Shown: in pieces, positions 31,588 to 44,053 of the stretch
Numbering within the stretch: position 1 is the first letter of the stretch
Layout: every line of letters starts with the position of its first letter
Source of the DNA: Balamuthia mandrillaris
Lineage: Eukaryota > Discosea > Longamoebia > Balamuthiidae
Assembly: GCA_031835245.1 (NCBI GenBank)
Contig: JAVKOQ010000038.1
Coordinates: forward strand, 20,001-84,000
Reading direction: 5' to 3'
DNA: 64,000 nucleotides
Notes under the pieces: model-generated
What the model saw: the letters and a program-made list of their open reading frames with translations, nothing else
The model's database searches: none
Told to the model about the DNA's origin: nothing
Translations under genes and position numbers: made by a program

Positions 31588-34500
31588 ATGTCTTCATCTA
31601 CCTCTTCAGCCTCCTCCGCGAAGGAAGAGGAGAACGATCGACGAGCCAGTCTCGAACTCTCCTCCTCCTCCACCTCCTCCTTCAAGGACGGCGAAGAGGA
31701 CGACAGCATCTTCTCCACCAGAGATGAGTTTACGGAGGACACCAGCGTGGACTTGAGCGAAATGGACGACTTTGATGAGACCGATGTTCTCGACGAGCTT
31801 TCGATCAGCTCCTCCAATTTAGGAGAAGAGAGCGACCTTCTCCCGTCATCCGCCGACAGCAACAAACAACTACTGCGAAGGAGAAGACGGAGCAGAGAAA
31901 ATATGGCCTCCAATCAGCAGGATTTGTTGTTGTTAGACAGAGGAGGAAAAGATCACCCACAACTGCAATCACTACCAAACCAAAAGACGGTTCCTCCTTC
32001 TCCGTTGGCGAACCGAAAGGAAATGTCGCCGGAGAGGCTAAACGAGATGCGAGCCAAAGTCTTGTCCGAGCTGTTAGCTACAGAAGAGAGCTACATTGAA
32101 GATCTCGAAGTGGTGACAAAGGTACGCCAAACGGATTTTAAAAAAACGCACCAAGCAACACAAACAAACAACATAACTCATCAACTAACTCTCTCTGTCG
32201 TTTTAACTCCTAAATACAAAACCTAGTACTATTTGCCTCCGTTAAAAGTAATACTGACAGACAAAGAGGTTGGCATGGTCTTCTCCAACATTGTACAGAT
32301 ACTCGCCGTCAATCAAACCATTCATTCGGCACTGAAGCTGCGGATAAAGGAATGCAAACCCGAGTTGTTGCATCAATGTCTGGTCGCAGACATCTTTTTG
32401 GATAACGTTCGTTTCCCGAGCTTCTCTTCCGTCCTCATCCATTCTTCTCTAACTCCTTTTCGTATTGCTAAAAGGCGGATTATTTGAAACTGTACTCGTC
32501 GTATACTATAAACCAACCTGAAGCTTTCGCGATGATAACCGAGAAGAAGAAAAGCCATCCTACGTTTGCAACTTTTGTTGAGGTACACTCGCTTCTTCAC
32601 TATTGATCAGGTCTTCTGACTAACGGCAACTCTTTTGCTGTCTTGAAGGAAATGCAAAAGCATCCAGTATCCCACAACCTGGACTTCAAGTCCTTTCTCA
32701 TCAAACCAGTGCAGAGGATATGTAAATATCCTTTGCTCTTGCGGGTAACGTTCCCTATTGTCTATAGCTCTTATTGGTATCCTTGGTATTATGCCTGATA
32801 TCCCTGGTTTACCACAAAAACAAACACAAAGGAATTGTTGAGATATACAGCGGAAGACCATCCAGAATACGAGGACTTGGCGGCAGCTTACCAAAAGGTG
32901 GAGTCTGTGGCTCACCACGTGGAGAAACACAACAACAGAGCGGAGAACGTCTCCAAGATGATAGAGATACAACGCTCAGTTACCGGTTTAGGAAAGATAA
33001 CCATCGTTCAACCTCAGAGAACTTTCCTGATGGAGGATGACTTTGTGAAGCTCTCTTCCAAGAAGAGAAGGTCCAACTATCCACTTCATCTGTTTCTCTT
33101 CAATGACGCATTGATGGCAACGAAAGCGGTGAAGAAGGAAGGGAGTTCATCGGGAAATAGCGGAGGCGGTTCATCTGGAGGTACTGGCGGAGGAGGAAAG
33201 GAGAAATATGCATTCAAAGGAATGATGCCCATCAAAACGATAATTGTGAGAGATATGGAAGATACGTCTGGTATGTTCTCCTTCTTCTTTGCTTATCAAG
33301 CCTTTCCTTACATTTTTTCTATTTCTTGTTTGTCTCTCTGCTATCATTCTCTCCCTCTGTCTTTTCTCACAATCCACTAGCATATAAGTATGCATTTGAG
33401 CTGATTGAAGTACGAACGGAGGAAAAACGAAAGAACACGGCGGTCAAGTTATCGGTGGTGGCCTCTGCCGAAAACATAAAGTTAAAATGGTTGAAAGCCA
33501 TCCATGACGCCAAGAAGGCCATCCAAAGGTAACCGCTGTGCCTCTTTCTTGTTCATCTTTCTGCTCCTCACGTCCTTTGTTCTCCGCAACCAGAGGAACA
33601 TTGTTGACAACGGTAGGGGGTCTACAAGGCCGTCGACGAGGGGACAAACGGCCACGGTCTACCTCCTCTCTTCCAGCCGACATCCTTGCTCAACTCAAAG
33701 CCTCTTCTCCTTCGTCTCCGTTAGGGTTATCGGCCTTAGGTTCCTCGTCTATCCCTGCCCCTTCCGATTCGTCTTCCTCTTCTCCTCTTTCTTCTTCTGG
33801 TTCGCTTTCGTTGTCAGCGCTAGAGGATGAGAATGGAAGTGAATGCTTAACGTCCTACATTGATTTGAATGTGCTGAAAGGAGAAATGGAGAAAGAAAGA
33901 GAACGAGCAGAGAAAGAAAGGAGTCTGCAGGCTGCTTCTGCTGCTTCAGGCAAGCAAACACCAACAAAAAACGTCTCCATCGCAGCGGAAGCCTTGCAAG
34001 AAGAAGGATCCAATCTTTCTTCTTCTTCGACCTCCTCTTTGAGTCCTGTTCTGAGCAAGAAGTCATCCAACAGAAAAGGACAGCTAAAGCACACCATCTC
34101 TCTCTCCGCCTTGCCCAAGCTGAAGAAGGACAGTTTAGATGGCACAAAACATCTTCGAGAGAGCTCAGGCAATCCCTCATCCAAAAACTCTTTATCTTCT
34201 TCCACTTCCTCTTCCGGTCAGAAACAGGCAGTGAAGAAAAAAGCTGTGGTGGTTCGTGCTCTTCACGATCCGCTTTGTGATGGAGGTGGTGGACCACATC
34301 CACCTCCTCCTCCGCCTCCTCAACAACAAGACTCCTCTCTTCGCATACCTCCTCGCTCGCCTGGGAGACGAAACGCTGCTGGAGGAAGCGGCAACAACGT
34401 CGTTGCTGGAGGAGGAGGAGGAACAGCGGCTGCTCTCCGTAAAGGCAGCCTTCCGCCAATGCGGCTAGGTTCCACCAACCTAAACAACAAGGTGATGTTT

Positions 34501-35778
34501 GGTCCTCCCACTCAAGCGGCAGTTACAGAGGCTTTCCAAAAACTTCGCCCAGTAGCGTCTGCTCACAACTTTCCTCGTCCTTCTTCGTCTTCACCTTCAC
34601 AACAATCTGCTCCAACAACAACAACAACGACAACAAAGGTATCGATACCGGGAGGGGCCACCCTTCGACCGGGCAAAGGCGGTCTCTCACATGCATTCTT
34701 GCCACCCCCACCCCCTCCCGCTTCCCTGCCTACATCTTCTTCCTCCGAGTCTTTATCACTGTCCAGCCTGAACAACAGCAACAACAAAGGTGTGAACATG
34801 AACAGCTTTGCAAACTTGAAGCCGCCTCCTCCTTTGAACTTGCCTCTTCCTGGCTCGAACAATTTACCACCCCCTTTAACCATTCCTCCGCAACCTCCTC
34901 TTTCCTCTTCAACTCCTCTCCCGCTTCCCCTTTCTCTGCCTCTGTCTTCTCCAACAAGCACCTCTTCTCTTAGCAATAACAACAGGGTCGCTCGTGTCAT
35001 CAGCGGAAGAGACACCCTGAAAAAGAAACAAGAACAAGACAACGAAACCGAGCATCTCCACCATCGACAGTCATCACCGAACACTCATACTGCTGATGCA
35101 TCCAACAACAATAGCAAACATGCTGTGCTTTTGCCGATGATGATACGACGAAGGAAAGAAATGTCGGAGACAGCATTGGCAGAGACTCGGTGGACGGCGA
35201 TGCTCAGCCCTCGTGGCACTCCCTCTTCGTCCTTCTTTCAACAGCAAATGCAAAAGAGAGGAATGGAGGAACGCGAGGAGCAGGAAGCGGCAGCAGCCCT
35301 CAACTCCGCCAGAAGTCAGTTGAGAGCGGAGGAGGAGGAGCTTCGCAAACGGTTGAAAGAGATTCAGTATAAACTGTTTGCTTTGGAACATGATAACAAA
35401 CGACAACAGACATCTTATTACGTGGAAGATGACGAAGAGGAAGAATACACGGAAGAAGAGGAACAGGATGAAGAAATAGATCCCTTGTTAATGGGAGCTA
35501 GCAATGAACCCTACAGAAGAAGAAGAGAAAGCATCAATAGAGGGAGAAGGAGCACAATGGAGAACGAGGAAGATATGATCTCTTCTGGTTCATCGTCATC
35601 TTCTTCCACGCCAACTTCCTCCGCGCCCCCGTCCCCATTGTCTTCATCAACCACTCCAAAAGGACGAAAAGAGTTGGAACAGGCGTTAAAAAAACAAGTC
35701 GAAGAGAAGAACAGGTGGAAGAGGAAGTACAAACAACTCAAAGCAAAATATAGAGAGACCTCCTCCACTGTGAAATAG
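31588..35778 (+). CDS. DH-PH Rho guanine-nucleotide exchange factor with long Ser/Pro-rich tail
   Basis: Seven exons: 31588-32121, 32227-32406, 32475-32582, 32649-32744, 32832-33270, 33381-33528, 33594-35778 (TAG), 1229 aa. The DH domain starts at LNEMRAKVLSELLATEESYI (about residue 150) and contains SFLIKPVQRICKYPLLLREL, the hallmark CR3 helix that contacts the GTPase. The PH domain follows (about 360-500), with FLMEDDFVKLSS, HLFLFNDALMAT, a Gly/Ser insertion, and KLKWLKAIHDAKKAI as its C-terminal helix. The remaining 720 residues come from one uninterrupted exon rich in Ser, Pro and Asn, with two poly-Pro tracts, ending in an acidic stretch and a Lys-rich coiled coil. The protein should activate a Rho/Rac GTPase at the cell cortex. 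The tail probably docks actin or signalling partners. Confidence 0.9.
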
Positions 35779-35844
35779 CATTCATTCTTGTTCACTTTTG
35801 TAAAACAAAATACTGAGAAAAAAACTGTGTAAAGTCCTTAGAGG

Positions 35845-38532
35845 TTACTGCTGTTGAATGGAAGCGATAATATCATCATAAACAGAGCCCCAAACCCTTC
35901 TAAACCGCCTCTCGTTCGACCTGTACTTTCCTTTCGTCTTCCTCTCGCCAGGCAGCCAGGCTTTGCCCCCATCCAAAACGTCGATCGTCATCTTTCTTCC
36001 ACTGGCCTCGTCGTTGTACTCGTATTTACCGGTGAGCAACACTCTCAGCTTTTCCGCTCCCAAAGGGATGGACGTGCCGGTTAACTCGGAGGAAGTAGAA
36101 ACTTGGAACTGCCAGTAGAGTTTTTTGAAGGGGGTATTGGAGCGGCTACCACCAAAGCCATGCGCGGCGCTGCTGAGATAGCCGACGAAGAGCAGCATGT
36201 CGGTCGTGCTGAGACAGGTTTGAATGGCATACGTTAATTCGTTGCTTCTTGACTCTTTTTCTCCTATTTTTTTTCAAAGGTTAAAAGTCACATGAAGAAC
36301 GAAGAGAGAGCAACAACAACACACCTGCAGCTTTCTCTTTGGCAGCTTGTTGGGAGTGGAAAGCGGAAAGAACTTGTTTAGGAGATTCGACAGGGGAGGT
36401 GTAATTGTTGGCTTCGATAGCTTCGCGACAGACCTTGTTCGTTCGGAGAGCAGTTCCCTGGGCCACCATTCCTAGAATGTAAGATTTTGTAAGAAAAACA
36501 AGCTAGAGAAGAGAAAAGAAGAGAGGACAAAGGAAAGAACAAAGGAAAAGGAAAAGCGCGAACGAGGGAAGAGAACGTACCTCGAATGACGTGGACACAA
36601 TCGGGGAGAACAGGCTCGGAGGTATCTCTCTCCTGTAGCAAATGGAACAGGGTGACAAAGCTACTCTGCATCTCTTTTCTTTGTTCAAAAGCGGCCTTCA
36701 TGGCGTCAATCCAAGCTGTGGGGGCCACTCCCGCATTGTTGTCTATCTCTGCCAAAAGACCAGAGAGACCTTCATTGTGTGCCCTATGTTTCCCAGGTTT
36801 GGACGACATAAATTAGAGAACTTGTATTTATGAGAGAGAGAGAGAGAGAGAAACATACCTTTGCATAGCGTGCCACTGCTTGCTATAAATCATTATAGAG
36901 AGCAAGGCAGCAATAGTAGGATAGCCGCGTTGCAACAACTTTCTCTGGAACCACGTCAACGCGTTGAGCATGCCAGGCGTCACCCGCTCCGCATCGTATG
37001 TCTCTCCTTCTTCTTGCTGTTCCCCTGCTGCACTGCTTCCTCCTCCAAAGGAGCCAAAGCCACTCACCAACTTGGCAATAATCGCCTCTTTGGCGGTGTT
37101 GTCTCTGCTAACATTCGGAATGACTTTACGCGGGTTCACTCGAGACTTGCGAATGGTCGGCTCCTTCTTCTCTTCATCATAACGAGCTCGCTTCGTTGCC
37201 TCTCTTCCTCCTCCACCTACTCGTTGAGGAACCGAAGAAGGAGCAGATTTGCTGCTGACAACTGGTTTGTCCTCTGCTTGTCGGTCAGAAAGTTTCACGC
37301 AAGTTTTTAAGCCCATGAATGGATGAGCGAGGAGCTGCTCCTCCGAGAGTTGCGCTTGCGCATCGCTCTCCTCGTTCTCCAATCCGTGGACGATGCAGCG
37401 CACAAAGTCTTCCACCTCCTGCTCCGTGCTGTTCTTCCAAATGCCGTCGGCAGCCCGTCGAACGGCCTCCGCCAACACGTGCTGCCAGAACTGGGACCAA
37501 ACGGGAGCGCCTCCCTGAAAACCGGCTGCCGAGTTGAGCGTCTCCAGAGGGACAAGGAAGGTGTAGGCGGCAAGCACCAGCAGGCTCTTGGTTTTGTCCT
37601 TCAACCGGGATTCAGGATTGTTCAAGAAGTTTTGGAGCGCTTCCACCATTTTTTCCTTTTGTTATTGTCGCTTTAGTCATCAAAACAACGAACAACAAAA
37701 CGAAGGAGAGATAGAGAGTAAACTAACCTGCCAGTTGCCAATATCTTTCATGGCCTGAATGCAAGTACGATGGTACTGGAACAACAACACTAGCTCCCTT
37801 TCGCCGGGTTGCTCCAGCCTTGACACCATCGCGCCCAACAACATCCACAAAAACTCCCATTGAGAGAAGGAGTAACCCAAGGGATCCAGCGTCACCAGAT
37901 AGCCCAGGACGGGAGGGAGTTGAGGGCGAACCAGCCGCCAGTGCTCCTGGTGGATGAAGAGCGGGACCCATGCGTTGATGGGCTCTCTTCCCATGCCACG
38001 AAGCGCCACGCCCATCTCACCGCCATGGGAGAAGCCGCCATGAGCCTCGATTTGCCCCTCGGTGGAGATGGCGTACTTGAGGGCGTCCTCGAAGGAGGCT
38101 TTGCCCACGGTTGTTATGCTAATGTCTTGGATTCGGAGCTGTGTTGGGTCGTCCACCGCCACTTTGATGTTGGAAAGTGGAGAGAGAGAAAGAGAGAGAG
38201 AGAGAGAGAAAAGATTTAGAAAATAAGCTGGTGAAGAATAAGCTGAAAGCGGAAAGATACCTTCAGGACGAGAAACAGCAATGCCAAAACCAATAATGTC
38301 GCGTTGCAGCTCATCGCAAAGCAGCTCAGGCCAAGTGCCTTGCGACAACAGACACTTGAAATAGTCGACGTTCTTGTTGTGGTTCAGCTTTTCCAGAAGC
38401 TCTTTTTCAGTGGGAAAAGTCATTTGGGCAAGTTTATCCTCCATTTCTTTCAACTTGGCTGCATTCCTGTTATTGTTGCAAAGTTTGCATAATATAATGA
38501 ATATAAAGAAACGGAGGAGAGGGAGAGAGAGG

Positions 38533-38581
<49 letters not shown>

Positions 38582-40554
38582 AGAAGAAGAAGAAGGAGGG
38601 AGTACTTTTGCTGACGCTCGTCCATTCTACGAGTTCGACTTGCGCTTTGGAATTGTGCTCCATAAGACAGCTCTGAAAAAAGATACGTAAGAAAGAAATA
38701 AAGCAAGTAAGAAAAAAAGCAAGCGCACCAGCTAAACGAGCTTTAAGAGCTGTGCCAAGAGTTTGAGTGGCAAGGGTGGCCAACAAGTTGTTCAACTGGT
38801 TGACGGTCTGGTTCAGCCCGGCCAATTGCTCCACAACCTTCTGCCTTTGTGCCTTTTTGAAGATACGCAGCAGTTGCAGCCCTTGATACTCTGCCAACTT
38901 GCTGTGCAGCTGCTTCAGCCTCTTAGACCATTGTTCTCGTAGAGAGCTCGTCACTTTTTCTATTCCAACGAACGAAGAAGAAGAAACAAATAAGTTAGAA
39001 GAAACAAACGCAGCAAACGAGAGAACATACCGGAGGTGGCAAGACGAGCAATGATCTGTTTAAGAGCCTCCAACTGCTTTTCCAAAAGAGTGATTTGAAG
39101 CTGCTTGCCCAGAGCATCGTTGCTCGTGGCCTCCCTTACTTTCACCGCCACTTGTTGGTGCTCTTCCTCGTTTCGAGACTTTTTGCTCTTCTCTCTTTCC
39201 TCCGAAGGCGACAAAGTGATGTCAATAGCAAGTGAAGAAGAGGTAGCACCTTGAGACGATGATCCGAGAGAACCTCCCCCAAAGCTTTCCAACAACGAGG
39301 AAGAGGAAGAAGAAGAAGAGCCTGCGTCTTCGTTTCTTTTTACCTAAGCAATTCTCGTATCAGAAAGAAACAAAACAACAAAGAAAGAAAAAGTAAAAAA
39401 TACCAGCAAAGTCAATGTGGTCTCTCCGTTTGTAAAAGTGACGGGCATGACCAACGTCGGGGACGCCTTCCACTTCATCTTCGTGGTCTTCACCATGACA
39501 TTTGAGGCTGTGCTCTTTCTCTCCTCCGCTTCCTCCTCCTCCACCTCCACAAAGGCATACCCTGGGTCCGTCAGCCTCAACGTGGCCGCCACCTTATTGC
39601 CATCAGCACCAGCCGTGACAGCATCAAAGAGGGCCTCCAGCTTGCCTTGCAGGGCGTCCGCTCCGTCGCTGGGCTCGGCATACTGGAAACCTCCCTCCTC
39701 AGTACCGACCTCCCTCCTCAACCTGTCTAACAGCTCAAAGTCGTGGTCAGCGGTGAAGGCCACCGCATGGCAGACCGTTCTACGGACATGGGGATAGTAG
39801 CGACGCTGTTTGTCGTGGATGCGTTCAATCAGCGTTTTGTAGTCAGCGCTGCTGTTGTTGTTCTTGAAGCCCCAGTCCTGCCCGTCGGTGAGGAAGCCGA
39901 TGACGACCTCCTCGTAGATCTTTTGCTTGTTGCCTTGCTTGAGAGCGGCGGGGCTGAGCTTTGCCTCCATGAGCTGCTTGATGGTGGTGAAGGCGCTGGC
40001 GAAGGATGTGCCGCCACGAGCGTAGAGGGGAGAGAGCACGGCCTGATAGTTCTCCGGAGTCAGGTCCAGCCGTGTGGCCTTGGACTGTATAACATAAATA
40101 GCAAGTCAGTTTTTGTGTTGTCGTTTTTTTGGGGGGATAACAAAGAGCACAAACCTCGTAGAGGACCACTTCACAGTCCACGTGAGGGAGATTGAAGGAC
40201 TGACCGACGACGTACTTTAGAGCAGGGACCACCTTTGTTGTGTGGTGTCGGTTTTTTGTTAACATTATTTTTTTAACAAAAAACACAAATAAAAAAAGAG
40301 AGTAAGCAAAGCGAAACCTGTCTGGCAAAGTTGGAGCCCATGGAACTGCTCTGATCCACGGCGAGGATGAGCAGCACGTTGGAGGGAGGGGCGGCGGTCG
40401 CATCGCCGGCGCTGCCAAAGCCGTCAAACTCCAAACGAAGGGTCAGCTGCCCGGGCTCCTGCGGCTGATCGGAGAGGGCCACTAGCTCGGCGGTGGCTCT
40501 CAACGGGCCGCCTCTTTGTTGCGGTTGCTCTTGCTCTTCTCGTGGGGCTTCCAT
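35845..40554 (-). CDS. Large VWFA-domain protein with coiled coil and uncharacterised C-terminal region
   Basis: Twelve exons on the minus strand: 40554-40318, 40232-40155, 40084-39404, 39343-39031, 38959-38729, 38672-38606, 38466-38261, 38161-37728, 37655-36859, 36783-36581, 36471-36325, 36263-35845 (TAA); 1270 aa, all in frame. An N-terminal VWFA domain (residues about 30-250) carries a complete MIDAS: LAVDQSSSM (DxSxS), RGGTSFASAF (Thr) and FLTDGQDW (Asp). A Ser-rich linker and coiled coil (about 335-520) come next. The C-terminal half has strongly conserved-looking blocks (GTWPELLCDELQRDIIGFGI, GKASFEDALKYAISTEGQ, GYLVTLDPLGYSFSQWEFL, GERELVLLFQYHRTCI) that I cannot place in a named family. 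No signal peptide, so it is intracellular. The join between exons 8 and 9 is an in-frame GTTAG...AAAAG intron, so I treat the two halves as one gene. Confidence 0.72.
38521..38598. repeat. GA and GAA intronic repeats of the VWFA gene
   Basis: (GA)n followed by (GAA)n in the intron 38467-38605, pyrimidine-rich on the sense strand. Confidence 0.9.
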
Positions 40555-41234
40555 TTTTTTTGCTTTCTTATCTTGGTTTGTAACGAAATGAAAATTTTGT
40601 TTGTTTTCAGTTGATTTTTGTTATATTATTTGTTGTTTTTTTTAATTATTCCGATTTTTTTCTATTATTTCGAACTTTCCCTGAAAACATGTGCTAAAAT
40701 TTTGCCGACACCACTATCATTGATTTTTGGTTGGTTCCTAAAGCGGCTCAATGCTATGATCGGTTACTGAAAGTTTCAAACCACCAATCAAAAATCAAAA
40801 CAGAGGCTTAATCTTACCATAAAAAGGCCATTTCTGTTGTCCTTTTCTTTGTCTCATCTCTAGCAGAGATCTTTTACGTCGACAAAAATTCATTGCTCTA
40901 GTTGGTTCCTCGCAGATCAGTTAAAATCGATCAAGTCGACAAAAATGATGAGCTGGACTCTGTGTGTCGACATGGAATCATCGAAAAGATCAGTCGAGGG
41001 TCCCCTGTCTTTTCTCAATGAATTAACGAATATATTCCAAAAAACGGAACCGTTATAGGTTATAGGTTGCCGCGACACCCTGGGCCTCATTCCATGAACG
41101 TAATATAGCCGGTCCGGGATTTTCGGACGATGCGTACATTATTTGAATACGCGAACCCGTGTGGGATTTTTGTTTTGTCTTCTCAACGAAAAAAAAATAA
41201 AACAACGAAGAAAGCGTGAAGAGAAGAGAGCACA
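40555..41234. promoter_or_regulatory. Divergent intergenic region with three TGTCGACA-type sites
   Basis: GTCGAC at 40878-40883, 40935-40940 and 40966-40971, each followed by A. Two copies read GTCGACAAAAAT. The region separates the VWFA gene (-) from the CID gene (+) and is AT-rich. A GGGCCTCATT word lies near 41083. No coding signal. Confidence 0.45.
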
Positions 41235-42489
41235 ATGAACCGTGCAAGGAAGCAAATGTTTAAAGAGAAGCTCCTGGCTCTCGAGAAGATTACCCTGAAA
41301 AAGAAAGCGGTCCCCACGTCGTTATTGCAAGACATTACAGTTTTTGCTCTCAGCAATGTTCAGGTACCTGTCGGCTCTTTACTTTTAGAGTTTTTTATTT
41401 CTCTTGTTTCTCGCTTGTGTAACTTTTTCTTTCTTTTAAAAACAAAAAACAAAGTTGGCAACTGCTCTTGCCGAAGCTGTGGCCGACTTTATAGAAGAAT
41501 GTGAGGAGCTGGAAGCCATCATTGGGGGTTTTCTTCTGGTGGACTGCATTTGCAGAAAGGCAGAGGAGGAGCCAGAAAACCCAATGTACCTTTCTTTCTT
41601 GGTTTCTTTCTTGTCGTTTCTTTCTTTCTCTTTGTGTTATCTTTCGTTTTTGTTTCTTTCGTTGTTTCCTGCTTTTGTTGAACGATTTGTTGCAGGCGAC
41701 GTTGTGAGCACGCACGAGCGTCTTACGCGTTGGAATTTGCGCGGATCTTGCCGGACGCCTTCAACGAGACTTTTGCCAGACTACAGGAGAATGAGGTACT
41801 ACTCTTCTTCTCTTCATTCTTTCTGTTGTCTGCTTGTTTTTTTGTTCTTTCTTCTTCTTTCTGCTTTCTGTCTCTTTTTTTTCTGTTGTCTTCCTTCCTT
41901 CATTCGACGTTTCTACTCCGTTTCTAACTTTCCACAAACAGAACGCAGGCGTTGAAGAGGAAATCTTCAAGCTGTTGAACTTGTGGCAAGAGCATCATGT
42001 CTTTCCTCGTCCCGTAATCCTCAAGTTCATAAAGCATTACAAAGGCCAGTCCCAGTCGTGGGGCTCGCTGTTGAAACTGATCAAAAAGGACCAACAAGAG
42101 GAGCTACAGCAGCAGAAAGAAGCACCATCCTCAGACTCTCCCAGGAGAAGGCTGAGAGCTTCAACCCATAGCCCCCAACCAAACTCGAGGCTGACCAGAT
42201 GCGCTTCTGGGGTTTTCGACCAGCTCAAACTGAACGCCATAAACTTTACCGGTTTATCAGGTAGGGTAGTCTCGCTCTTCTCTTCAGAAGAAGGGGTTCT
42301 ACCACAAACACAAACGCACATACTGACTTCATATTCCTTCTAAAACAAACAGAACAAGAGCTAAGAAAGCCACAAACCAAGCTTAAGGCGAGCACCTCTG
42401 CAGTTGCCAAATCACCTTCTGCTGCGACTTCCTCTGGCAGCTTCATTGTGGTCCGTCGGCAGAAGAAGAACGTGGACAGGAGAACCTAA
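41235..42489 (+). CDS. CID (RNA polymerase II CTD-interacting) domain protein
   Basis: Five exons: 41235-41363, 41455-41585, 41696-41795, 41942-42260, 42353-42489 (TAA), 271 aa. Residues 1-145 form an all-helical CID/RPR domain: MFKEKLLALEKITLKK at the start, IIGGFLLVDCICRKAEEE as the central helix (the 'lYLlNDil' position), ALEFARILPDAFNETFARLQ, and EEEIFKLLNLWQEHHVFPRP at the end. CID domains bind the phosphorylated heptad tail of RNA polymerase II and couple transcription to 3'-end processing or termination (Pcf11, Rtt103, Nrd1, SCAF families). The remaining 120 residues are basic and Ser-rich, with no RRM visible, so it resembles short Rtt103/RPRD-like members. Its exact subfamily is not decided. 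Confidence 0.75.
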
Positions 42490-43174
42490 GAGAGAAGAGC
42501 ATTCGCAAGCATTACTATTTATTTTTTTTGTATTTTTTTAAAACCGATCTTATTTTGTTCAGAGATAGCTATGAGCTTTTGTTTTGGAAGGTACAAGGGT
42601 AAGGGTGGGTTCTTCTCCTTCCCTATCAAAGTGGAGCGCACAGAAAAGAAGACAAAGGAGAAGAAGCAACTGAAACGGCAAGACCGACCGAAGCCTCTTC
42701 AAAACGGTCCACTCGCCGTGTGCCGCCTGCTTCTTGTTTTGTCTCTTGAGACTCTTGCGGGGTTAACACATGTCCACTGTGGAGAGCAACCGAAACCTGA
42801 GCCTGGTTCCTTTTGAAGATGCCCTATCATTGAATTTTCCTTGTCTATATTGTTCATTATGAATACAGATGAATGAAAGGCTCTTTTGGCCTCATCCCAC
42901 GACCCAAAGAGGGCCTACGCCGCAGGACAAAACCCAAATCCATGTTTTGGATACCCTGAAGTTTCAGCAGAACTGAACGCCGCATACAAAGCGTGAAGAA
43001 CGATGCGAAAACAGAAACTCCTCCATGATGGATTTCGAGGACAATGCTCTCCTCCAACCAAACTTTCCCATTCTTGACCAACTTCGCTTCGACCATAAAT
43101 ATCTCCCTCCTTTGGGAGAAAGAACCACAACAACAATAAACAGTTCAAACAACAAGCTCAGCGAACAAACGAAA
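42490..43174. other. Intergenic region with a weak open frame
   Basis: An ATG-started frame at 42571-42816 would encode 81 basic residues. It lacks splice signals, domain similarity and the codon bias of the neighbours, so it is not called. The stretch from 42850 is probably the promoter and leader of the secreted-repeat gene at 43175; GGCCTCATC occurs near 42889. Confidence 0.35.
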
Positions 43175-43717
43175 ATGAAGGCAAACTCTATCAAGCTCTC
43201 GTTGGTTGCCCTGTTTTTGGCCGCCTTTGTTTCTGCTGCTTTCGGTGCGGAGGAAACAAGCAAGGCTCAAACCAAGAAGTACTACGACGGTGGCGACATC
43301 TACGATGGAGGTTACGGTGGCGGCAACGTCTTTGATGGGCGCTACGACGGAGGCAACGTCTACGATGGAGGTTACGATGGTGGCAATGTTTATGATGGTG
43401 GTTATGATGGAGGCAACGTCTACGATGGCGGCAATGTCTACGATGGAGACAACTACGACGGCCACGACATCGACTACTATGATGACTACACTGACGAGGA
43501 CGTCTATGACCCCTGCGGCGGTGATATCCACGACGGCCGTGATGGGAACGTGGATGACGGTTATGATGGCAACGTGGAGGACGGCTATGATGGCAATGAT
43601 GGCAACGTGGGAGATGGTAAGAATGATGGAAAGGACGACTCCAAGGACTCGGGAAGCAGCTCCTCCGGAAGCAGCCAGACCAGCTCTGCTGCTTCTTTGC
43701 GTCCTTTTTTCTTCTAA
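43175..43717 (+). CDS. Secreted Tyr-Asp-Gly repeat protein (copy A)
   Basis: Single exon, 180 aa, TAA stop. Residues 1-24 are a clear signal peptide (MKANSIKLSLVALFLAAFVS then AFG). The mature part is built of imperfect YDGGNVYDGG-type units (about residues 35-100), continuing as degenerate DGYDGNVEDGYDGN units, a Lys/Asp/Ser linker, and an end in SLRPFFF. An open reading upstream of this ATG in the same frame lacks a signal peptide and is probably leader sequence. The Asp-Gly-rich repeats could bind calcium or form an extracellular matrix, cyst-wall or adhesive material. That is inference from composition. It faces copy B tail to tail. Confidence 0.72.
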   Translation: MKANSIKLSLVALFLAAFVSAAFGAEETSKAQTKKYYDGGDIYDGGYGGGNVFDGRYDGGNVYDGGYDGGNVYDGGYDGGNVYDGGNVYDGDNYDGHDIDYYDDYTDEDVYDPCGGDIHDGRDGNVDDGYDGNVEDGYDGNDGNVGDGKNDGKDDSKDSGSSSSGSSQTSSAASLRPFFF

Positions 43718-44053
43718 AGTGAACACTCACCTTTTTTTTTTCCCTCAACAAACATTAAATATAAAAGTTGATATACAATCCCTTTTAATACATTCTTCAC
43801 CTTTTTGTTCCACTTTTTTCTTGCTCTTGTCTTTTTTTTCATCTTCGTTTTCTTCCTGATGTTCTTATTCTTGTTCTTCTTGTTCTTCTTGTTCTTCTTC
43901 TTCTTCTTGTTCTTGTTCTTCTTCTTCTTCTTTTTCTTCGCTTCGTCAACAAATACAAACTACCGAGACCGAAAACATAAACAATATATTTAAAGTTAAG
44001 AAAATAGTAACGAAAAAGCAAAACGTTGCGGTTGTTAAACTTGTTTTAGAAGG
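43718..44053. other. Convergent intergenic region with TTC/TTG array
   Basis: 3' flanks of the two secreted-repeat genes. A TTCTTG/TTC array occupies about 43858-43945. Nothing coding. Confidence 0.6.

Noticed and set aside
36859-37655. Separate gene starting at the ATG at 37649
   Set aside because: Two in-frame codons precede the ATG after an AAAAG acceptor, and the preceding exon (38161-37728) ends in phase 0 with a GTTAG donor. One VWFA gene is simpler, although a second promoter cannot be excluded.
42571-42816. 81-codon open frame after the CID gene
   Set aside because: No homology, no splice or promoter support, and codon use unlike the neighbours; probably chance in 3' flank.
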